Source of the DNA: Bacteroidaceae bacterium
GTDB taxonomy: Bacteria > Bacteroidota > Bacteroidia > Bacteroidales > Bacteroidaceae
Length of the DNA: 11,895 nt
Reading direction: 5' to 3'
Assembly: GCA_900765575.1 (NCBI GenBank)
Contig: CAAFRW010000189.1
Coordinates: forward strand, 1-11,895
How positions within the stretch are numbered: position 1 is the stretch's first letter; each line of letters starts with the position of its first letter. Both the position numbers and the translations under genes were made by a program. A model generated the notes under the pieces. The model had not been told where the DNA came from. It saw only the letters and a list, made by a program, of their open reading frames with translations, and searched no databases. This document shows positions 6,176 to 11,895 of this stretch, one piece after another.

Positions 6176-7624
6176 TTATTGTCTATATTCATACTCTTCA
6201 TCAGGAATAGGTATCACATAATACATATCACTTGCCGGAATCGCTTTCTTCTGCCGGTTAGAAATAATATCTTTCTTCAAGCGTTTCATATTATACCACA
6301 CTTGTCCTTCTCCAAACATTTCCTTACAATATTCATTGTAAATATTATCCAACGTTAAGGTTTTACCGGACTCTTTAAAACCGGTTAATCCACGCGATTG
6401 TAGCTCCTCATCAAAATAACCTATCGCCGAATCATAATCCGTAGAGAGTAACGCTTCCGCTGCAATTAAATACAGTTCTGAGGTATGCATTAAGGTTATG
6501 CCCTCAATTCTGCTAGTCCAATCTGCAGTTGCTTTGTCACCAAGCGTATTGAAATCAATCATTTTATACCACAGACATACGGAAGTTGTATGAAAATGGG
6601 TCAACCTGAAATCGGCCGAAGAGTTATCATTGTCCATCGCATAAATAGATTCATAAGGTCTAATATAATCACCTCCGGTAGCTGACGAATAAGGGTTATA
6701 AGACTTGTATGAAGTATAAGTATATAATAAGTCCCTGGAGTTTTCATTATATACATTTGAATAGACTCCAAATATAGCCTCTTTAGGAGACAGGCGTCCG
6801 GCCATATATTCTTCTATTTCCGTACAATCGACCAAAGGATATTTCTTACTGTCAATAACCATGCGAGCATATTTAGCGGCCTCTGTCATATTTCCCTTCA
6901 TCCAATATACACGTGCTAATAAAGCTTTTACTGCGTATAAATTAAAATGAGTTTCACGATAGTTCAAGAATTTAGAGTAATTGGTATTCTGATGAGGGTA
7001 CTGAATCAAATCTTCATCTCCTTTCAATAATTCCTCAGCCTCCTCTAAATCGGCAATAATGTACTCATATACTTCTTTTACAGTTAAAATAGGATTCACT
7101 TTGTATGAAAAATCTTTCACATAAGGAATGGCTTTTGCCGTTTCATTGGTAGAAGCAAACATACGAAGCAAATCAAAATGCAAAAAAGCACGCATTCCTA
7201 ACATCTCTCCTTTATAATAATTATAAAGAGGAAGCGATGAAGTAGATTCATCTTCCAATTGCTTGAGTACATTATTAGCGTATCCAACTGTTTCATACAT
7301 AGATGTCCAAATATCAAGGAATAAAGGACGTACATATTTATTTTCAGTATAATCATACAAAGAAAGTGGTTCCAACAGATTATGAAAAGAAGACCCTAAA
7401 TTAGAAGCCAAAACTTCAGTTGTACCCCATATCATATTTTGCCCATACAACTTTTGAGATTGTAAAGAGCCATAGACTCCATAAATTGCATCCTCAAATC
7501 CAGAGGCTTTTTCAAACATCTCTTTCTCCAATATTTGGGATTTGGGACGAACATCCAAGAAATCATCGCATGCCGTTACTGACACCAACAATCCTAATCC
7601 TATAAAGATATTTACTAATTTCAT
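6176..7624 (-). CDS. SusD/RagB family nutrient-binding outer-membrane lipoprotein
   Basis: SusD-family proteins sit as a lid on the SusC barrel and capture ligand at the cell surface. This one has 482 residues from the ATG at 7624. The lipoprotein signal ends SVTAC (C19), followed by the typical DDFLDVRPKSQ. The N-terminal half has helix-rich repeats (YVRPLFLDIWTSMYETVGYANNVL, here spanning about 94-117; then GEMLGMRAFLHFDLLRMF). The C-terminal half has the family landmarks SELYLIAAEALLS and CKEMFGEGQVWYNMKRLK, and it ends VIPIPDEEYEYRQ. The frame extends upstream to 7696, but that would add 24 residues overlapping the SusC gene; the ATG at 7624 has a strong GGAGGG site and gives a proper signal peptide. 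It lies 13 bases after the SusC stop. Ligand cannot be predicted from sequence. Confidence 0.96.
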   Translation of the reverse strand: MKLVNIFIGLGLLVSVTACDDFLDVRPKSQILEKEMFEKASGFEDAIYGVYGSLQSQKLYGQNMIWGTTEVLASNLGSSFHNLLEPLSLYDYTENKYVRPLFLDIWTSMYETVGYANNVLKQLEDESTSSLPLYNYYKGEMLGMRAFLHFDLLRMFASTNETAKAIPYVKDFSYKVNPILTVKEVYEYIIADLEEAEELLKGDEDLIQYPHQNTNYSKFLNYRETHFNLYAVKALLARVYWMKGNMTEAAKYARMVIDSKKYPLVDCTEIEEYMAGRLSPKEAIFGVYSNVYNENSRDLLYTYTSYKSYNPYSSATGGDYIRPYESIYAMDNDNSSADFRLTHFHTTSVCLWYKMIDFNTLGDKATADWTSRIEGITLMHTSELYLIAAEALLSTDYDSAIGYFDEELQSRGLTGFKESGKTLTLDNIYNEYCKEMFGEGQVWYNMKRLKKDIISNRQKKAIPASDMYYVIPIPDEEYEYRQ

Positions 7625-7629
7625 ATTTT

Positions 7630-7635
7630 CCCTCC
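7630..7635 (-). promoter_or_regulatory. Strong Shine-Dalgarno deciding the SusD start
   Basis: The minus strand reads GGAGGG, five bases, then ATG at 7624. It occupies most of the 13-base SusC-SusD gap and supports 7624 over the upstream in-frame start at 7696. Confidence 0.7.
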
Positions 7636-7637
7636 GA

Positions 7638-10600
7638 TTAAAGTGTGACATTAAATGTAAGATTGAAACTGCGACTATACGGATAAGTTGTACCACGTTC
7701 GTATTTCACAGTTGATAAACGGAACAAATCCGAAGCTCCCAATCCTACGCGAAGACGCTGAATCTTCCATGCTGAAAGAATGTTTTGTGGAACTTCATAA
7801 GATAGATTAATAGAAGAAAGCCACAATTCATTTTCATTTTCAACAAAACGGTCGGAATGAATAAAGTTCGTTCCTCCTTCGGCCGACAATCCTAAATAAG
7901 GAACAACATCTCCAGCCTGTTTCCAACGTTCGGTAAAAGCACGCACATCCGCATTATATTTCGGATTAATATTCTCCACTTTTGCCGCACGGGTCTCGTT
8001 ATAAATATCTCCCACTAATGTATATTGGAAATTGAGTCCCAAGGTAAATCCTTTATAGAAGAAACTGGTTGAGAGCGTACCTTGCCAATCGGGATTGGTA
8101 TCTCCGACCACAACTTTGTCATCCGCACTATATTTATAAGTATAGGTTCCATCCTTTTTAATATAAATTTCCTCACCGGAAGCCGGGTCAACCCCTGCCG
8201 AACGTACCGCATAAATAGCCGTAGGAGAACCTCCCTCCGTATATAATATACGTGGAGCAGCTTCTTCCGTAATAGAAGCGTTTTCATCATTCTGACGTTT
8301 CAATGCATCTGAAATGGCTTTAATTTCCGTTTTAGAATGAAGCCCATTGGCAGTAAGAGTCCATGAGAAATCTTTTGTACTAATAACCTTTCCCCATACA
8401 GAGAATTCAAAACCGTTACTTTCCTGAGCACCTAAATTATCTTTCACTTTCGTACCACCGGAGGACGGAGGTAAAGATACGTCTATCAACATATCATCCG
8501 TGTACTCATTATAATAATCCAAATTGACATTCAAGCGTTCATTAAAGAAAGAAGAGGTAATACCTATATTTAATTTCTTTGTCGTTTGCCATGTTAAATC
8601 AGGATTTGGCAATGTGATAGGCACGGCTCCGACTCCTGCATAATGTACATAAGCTGTTCCATATTGATATGTAGCAATGGCCTGATAAGGAGAAAATTTC
8701 ACGCTACCCGTATAACCGTAACTACCACGTAAACGTAAGGTATTTATCCATCCCAGCTTTTTAATAAATTCTTCATTGTGCAGATTGTAACCAACGCCAA
8801 CAGACCAGAAAGGAGCATATTTATTATCTCCTCCAAATTTAGAAGAACCGGATAAACGATAAGAACCATCCACTACATAACGATTCTTCCAAATAAAGTT
8901 AGCGGCGGCAAAAACACCCACACTAGTTGCCAAATCTTCAGAACCGGCTGGTACATCCTTATAATTGGTAGCATAAGCCCAATCAGCTAGTTTATCGGAC
9001 AAAAAGCCTGTAGCAGAAGCAGTCCGTGAAGAACTATCCGATTTCTTTATTTCACCACCCACATTTAAAGTAAACATGGTTCCATCACTATCAAATGAAT
9101 GAATCCAGTTACCTACCATTTTAAAAGCGTAATTATTTGAGTCAGTATTACCCAAAATATATTTTCCCTTCTTTGTTAAATCTGTTTCTCCTACAAATTC
9201 ATTTGAATCAGGGGAAGTAAAAGCATCCGAAGTTCCTTTTGACGTAGAATAAGAGCCTTGTGCCGTGATGTATAAATTGGGTTTAATATTATAGCGCGCG
9301 TCCAATGATAAGGATTCGGAACGAGTCTCACTTTTATCAAAACTATTCAAAGAAGCCTCATATAGTGGATTTTTCATTCCCCATGATAAAAGAGAAGAAT
9401 AATTTCCATATTCATCATAAGGAGAATCATACGGATTTGCCTGTAAAAAGTCTGAATAAGAACCATAATTAGAATTCTTAATGGAAAGTTGCTGGTGCTC
9501 TGCACGTAACGTCAAAACCAACTTTTCTTTTAACCGATAGGATAAATAAAGATTCAAACCATAGGTATCACGCCCATCATTTTTCATTACACCTTGTTCA
9601 TTAGCGAATTTTCCGGTTACTCTATAATCCAAATTAGAACCTCTACCCGAAAGTGTTAACGAATGAGTATGGGAAAAAGCAGTACGTACGGGTTTACTTT
9701 TCCAATCGGTATCTACTCCTCCACTTACCAGAGCCAAACGCTTATAATAGTCGGCATCCATTTGTCCTGTAGAAGAAGTATATAAACCGGCCAAGCGCTC
9801 CAACTCTAACTTTTGAGCAGAATTACATAAATCATAGCTGCTTAAATCCGCTACAGCCAACTCAGGAGTAAAGGAGTATGAGATACGTAATGGAGCCTGA
9901 GAAACTTTCTTACGTTCTACCACGATTACGCCATTTGCTGCATTTTCACCATACAGAGCCGTTGCAGAAGCATCTTTTAAGATGTCAACGCGCTCAATAT
10001 CATACATATTCAAATCGTATAAATCGGTTAGAGTAGATTCTACTCCATCAATCACAATTAAAGGAGTATTCAATCCAACTTCATCACTCGTTGCCAACGA
10101 TGTAGTACTACGAATGACTAAATCCGGAACTGTATTCGGATTTGAACCCATCGCATTGTTTTTAGTAATAGTCATTGAAGGGTCGAGTGTTGCCAAAGCC
10201 TGGAACAAGTTAGTAGGAGAAATTTCCAGAATCTGGTCGGAAGTCAACGTTTTAGCCGCACCGGTAAAGGTTTGTTTCGAACGAGTAAAGAAACCGTTCA
10301 CAACCACTTCGTCCATTGCTTTAGTATCTTCTTCCATCCTTACCGTCATAGGTTTACCTAAAGATGGATTAAGAAACAATTCATTATATCCGACAAAAGA
10401 AAAACGCAATTGTGAACCACGGGGAACCTCTACTTCAAAGTCACCATCCATATCGGTGGTTACGCCCGTCAACATTTGTTTACCTTTCATTACAGCCACA
10501 TTCACTCCTACCATCGGCAAGTTTTCAGCATCAATAACTTTACCTGTTACCTTTCCACCTTTACTTACTACAGCCGAAATAACAATGGTATTGTCACGAA

Positions 10601-10919
10601 CGGATGCGGTCAACGCCGTACCTTTTAAACAACGGTCTATTGCTTCTTTCACCGTTACATTCTTTACAGAAAGAGTGATGCTGCCCACCGACTGCATATC
10701 CTCATCACTATAAACGAATTTTAGTCCTGTCTGCTCTTTGATGATAGACAAAACTTCTTCCATCGTCGCATTTTCAACCTGCAAAGTCACTCTCTTTTCT
10801 TCTTGTGCATACAATAAAGTACAGCCCATAAAGAAGCAAAGAGCAACGAATGCAAGCAATTTTCTGCGAACATCATACAATCCATCGACTGCACAATTTA
10901 CTTTTTGCATTTTCTTCAT
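7638..10919 (-). CDS. SusC/RagA family TonB-dependent outer-membrane transporter with STN signalling domain
   Basis: This 1093-residue outer-membrane protein imports SusD-captured ligand using TonB energy. Order of parts: signal peptide with a long n-region (hydrophobic 21-36, cleavage near A38-Q39); STN domain (about 43-116), which contacts a FecR-type anti-sigma factor in the periplasm; carboxypeptidase-regulatory-like beta domain (about 123-197); TonB-box-like MDEVVVNGF (202-210); plug (about 212-335) with PLIVIDGVES and the SusC hallmark KDASATALYGENAANGVI; then the beta-barrel to the end. The STN domain and the upstream fecR gene show a trans-envelope regulatory system in which ligand binding switches on transcription of this operon. 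A second ATG four codons in (10910) is an equally possible start; neither has a well-spaced Shine-Dalgarno. The last residue is Leu (FNVTL), not the Phe/aromatic common in barrel proteins, although FNLTFNVTL still alternates as a closing strand should. Confidence 0.96.
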   Translation of the reverse strand: MKKMQKVNCAVDGLYDVRRKLLAFVALCFFMGCTLLYAQEEKRVTLQVENATMEEVLSIIKEQTGLKFVYSDEDMQSVGSITLSVKNVTVKEAIDRCLKGTALTASVRDNTIVISAVVSKGGKVTGKVIDAENLPMVGVNVAVMKGKQMLTGVTTDMDGDFEVEVPRGSQLRFSFVGYNELFLNPSLGKPMTVRMEEDTKAMDEVVVNGFFTRSKQTFTGAAKTLTSDQILEISPTNLFQALATLDPSMTITKNNAMGSNPNTVPDLVIRSTTSLATSDEVGLNTPLIVIDGVESTLTDLYDLNMYDIERVDILKDASATALYGENAANGVIVVERKKVSQAPLRISYSFTPELAVADLSSYDLCNSAQKLELERLAGLYTSSTGQMDADYYKRLALVSGGVDTDWKSKPVRTAFSHTHSLTLSGRGSNLDYRVTGKFANEQGVMKNDGRDTYGLNLYLSYRLKEKLVLTLRAEHQQLSIKNSNYGSYSDFLQANPYDSPYDEYGNYSSLLSWGMKNPLYEASLNSFDKSETRSESLSLDARYNIKPNLYITAQGSYSTSKGTSDAFTSPDSNEFVGETDLTKKGKYILGNTDSNNYAFKMVGNWIHSFDSDGTMFTLNVGGEIKKSDSSSRTASATGFLSDKLADWAYATNYKDVPAGSEDLATSVGVFAAANFIWKNRYVVDGSYRLSGSSKFGGDNKYAPFWSVGVGYNLHNEEFIKKLGWINTLRLRGSYGYTGSVKFSPYQAIATYQYGTAYVHYAGVGAVPITLPNPDLTWQTTKKLNIGITSSFFNERLNVNLDYYNEYTDDMLIDVSLPPSSGGTKVKDNLGAQESNGFEFSVWGKVISTKDFSWTLTANGLHSKTEIKAISDALKRQNDENASITEEAAPRILYTEGGSPTAIYAVRSAGVDPASGEEIYIKKDGTYTYKYSADDKVVVGDTNPDWQGTLSTSFFYKGFTLGLNFQYTLVGDIYNETRAAKVENINPKYNADVRAFTERWKQAGDVVPYLGLSAEGGTNFIHSDRFVENENELWLSSINLSYEVPQNILSAWKIQRLRVGLGASDLFRLSTVKYERGTTYPYSRSFNLTFNVTL

Positions 10920-10950
10920 CTCTTAATAAACTAAATTAATAATACTTATT

Positions 10951-11895
10951 TTACTCTCTCATTATATGAATATCATCTCCTTTCATGCGGAAACGAATAC
11001 GTTTGGTCAACTCAAATATTTGTACCACTTCACCAAAATTCTCATAACGTTTTATCTCCCCTGTGAAAGTAATTTGTTTTAAATCATCCGATTCGTAAAC
11101 CACCGGCACATCATACCAGCGAGACAGGTCTTCCATTATTTGTTCCAAAGGAGTCTGCTCCAGACTATAAATTCCCTCTGTCCACGAAGTATATAAATGG
11201 GTAGGCACACAATGTATTGAAATGGAATCATTCCGAGAATAATAAGTAAGTTGTTCACCCGGACACACGTCACAACTTTGTTCACCATTAGGAGAAATAA
11301 AGCGTACTTTTCCCTCTTCCAGGGTAAGTTGCAAAAGTCCGGAAGAATCGTAACAACGCAAATTGAAAGATGTACCAAGGACCTCAATTTTACCCATAGC
11401 CGTACGAATAACAAACGGCTCGTTCGTTTCCAGATGAGCTACCTTAAAATAAGCTTCTCCACGAAAAGCGACTTCCCGTGACTTATCTTCAAAAATGAAA
11501 GGAAATTGCAACTCAGATTCCGAGTTGAGATAAATATGTGTTTTATCATTCAATAACAACTGATACTCGCCGCCACGAGGAACTTCTATCCTATTGATAC
11601 CTTTTGCAATATTATCCTCTGGTTGCACATCAGGGAATACCAATTCCTGACCGTCTGTCATCAAAATCTTCGGTAATCCATTTACCACGACTTGCTTTGC
11701 AGAAGCTACCAGATTTTGTTTCTGTCCATCAGCCAGATACAATACCGCCTGCTGGCTTCCGGGTTTGATTTGTTCAATATATTCTTGCGGTTTCCACGCT
11801 TCTTGTGGAGTTTCAAGAGAAGAAAGATAACGCATGGCTCCCCACGCAAATAGTAGCAATAAGATAGCTACAGAGCTCCATATTACCCCCCCCCG
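10951..11895 (-). CDS. FecR-family anti-sigma factor, membrane and periplasmic parts (5' truncated by window edge)
   Basis: FecR proteins hold an ECF sigma factor at the inner membrane and release or activate it when the SusC STN domain signals ligand. The visible 314 residues start in a transmembrane segment (VIWSSVAILLLLFAWGAM, visible residues 4-21). The FecR domain follows (about 103-197; IEVPRGGEYQLLLND, GEAYFKV, IEVLGTSFNLRCY), then a DUF4974-type C-terminus (about 245-312; RWYDVPVVYE, ITFTGEIKRYENFGEVVQIF). The cytoplasmic sigma-binding part, normally some 80 or more residues, lies beyond the right edge, and the frame is open to the last base. The TTG at 11859 falls inside the membrane helix, so it is not the start. 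The codons just before the helix contain nine G in a row, which would shift the frame if the run length changes. The gene is 31 bases upstream of susC on the same strand. Confidence 0.93.
   Translation of the reverse strand, partial: RGGVIWSSVAILLLLFAWGAMRYLSSLETPQEAWKPQEYIEQIKPGSQQAVLYLADGQKQNLVASAKQVVVNGLPKILMTDGQELVFPDVQPEDNIAKGINRIEVPRGGEYQLLLNDKTHIYLNSESELQFPFIFEDKSREVAFRGEAYFKVAHLETNEPFVIRTAMGKIEVLGTSFNLRCYDSSGLLQLTLEEGKVRFISPNGEQSCDVCPGEQLTYYSRNDSISIHCVPTHLYTSWTEGIYSLEQTPLEQIMEDLSRWYDVPVVYESDDLKQITFTGEIKRYENFGEVVQIFELTKRIRFRMKGDDIHIMRE
11886..11894 (-). repeat. G9 homopolymer in the fecR coding strand
   Basis: Nine consecutive C on the + strand (G on the coding strand) encode Gly-Gly and parts of the flanking Arg/Val codons just before the FecR transmembrane helix. 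It is the longest G/C run in the window. Such tracts can slip during replication, so this may be a phase-variable site; it is also one base from the sequence end, where an assembly break or miscount is likely. Confidence 0.6.

Noticed and set aside
7625..7696. Upstream start for SusD at 7696
   Set aside because: It would overlap the SusC 3' end and bury the lipoprotein signal; the strong Shine-Dalgarno is before 7624.
9982..10713. 243-codon + strand frame opposite the SusC plug and N-terminal domains
   Set aside because: It is the complement of a highly conserved SusC region; no family resemblance and no separate translation signals.
10920..10950. Promoter in the fecR-susC gap
   Set aside because: Only 31 AT-rich bases; a loose match to the Bacteroides -7 element (TAATTTAG on the minus strand) is too weak to claim.
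11857..11859. Start of fecR at the TTG at 11859
   Set aside because: The frame is open to the window end and the TTG is within the membrane helix, so the gene is truncated rather than starting here.

Overview
The window looks like chromosome of a Bacteroidota member, most likely a gut Bacteroides. The evidence is a SusC/SusD pair with Bacteroides-type lipoproteins, a FecR-like anti-sigma factor with a DUF4974-type C-terminus, a DAHP synthase/chorismate mutase fusion of the kind known from Bacteroidales, AT-rich translation-start regions and short heptamer repeats between genes. The genus is an inference from gene content; no rRNA is present.

Left part (about 1-2410, + strand): the end of an aromatic amino acid operon. 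It holds the C-terminal third of a class I/II PLP aminotransferase (cut by the left edge), a complete DAHP synthase/chorismate mutase (485-1546) and a short prephenate dehydrogenase (1637-2410). Together these cover entry into the shikimate pathway, chorismate to prephenate, prephenate to 4-hydroxyphenylpyruvate, and probably the final transamination. The 90-base gap before tyrA is filled by inverted and tandem copies of a 7-base unit (AGTTGAA / YTCAACT) that can fold into a hairpin ending close to the tyrA start.

Junction (2411-2520): the two operons converge. A 19-bp imperfect hairpin (2449-2493), followed on the minus strand by T5, reads as the terminator of the right-hand operon. A smaller perfect hairpin (2407-2426) overlaps the tyrA stop.

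Right part (2521-11895, - strand): one tightly packed operon transcribed right to left: fecR-like anti-sigma (5' end beyond the right edge), SusC/RagA TonB-dependent transporter with an N-terminal STN signalling domain, SusD/RagB lipoprotein, DUF4843-like lipoprotein, PKD-like lipoprotein, and a secreted DUF4369/TlpA-type thioredoxin. Gaps are 31, 13, 11 and 18 bases, then a 1-base TAATG overlap. The likely scheme is that SusC-SusD, perhaps with the two accessory lipoproteins, captures and imports a ligand at the outer membrane, the STN domain reports occupancy to FecR, and FecR controls an ECF sigma factor that should lie beyond the right edge. No glycoside hydrolase, lyase or protease is visible, so the cargo is unknown and need not be a glycan. 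The thioredoxin suggests a thiol/disulfide step in the periplasm.

The most noteworthy points are the heptamer hairpin before tyrA, a run of nine G in the fecR coding strand at the window edge (possible phase-variable tract or sequence-end artefact), and the enzyme-free SusCD operon with its coupled thioredoxin. No RNA genes, CRISPR arrays, insertion sequences or gene-free stretches over 300 bases were seen.
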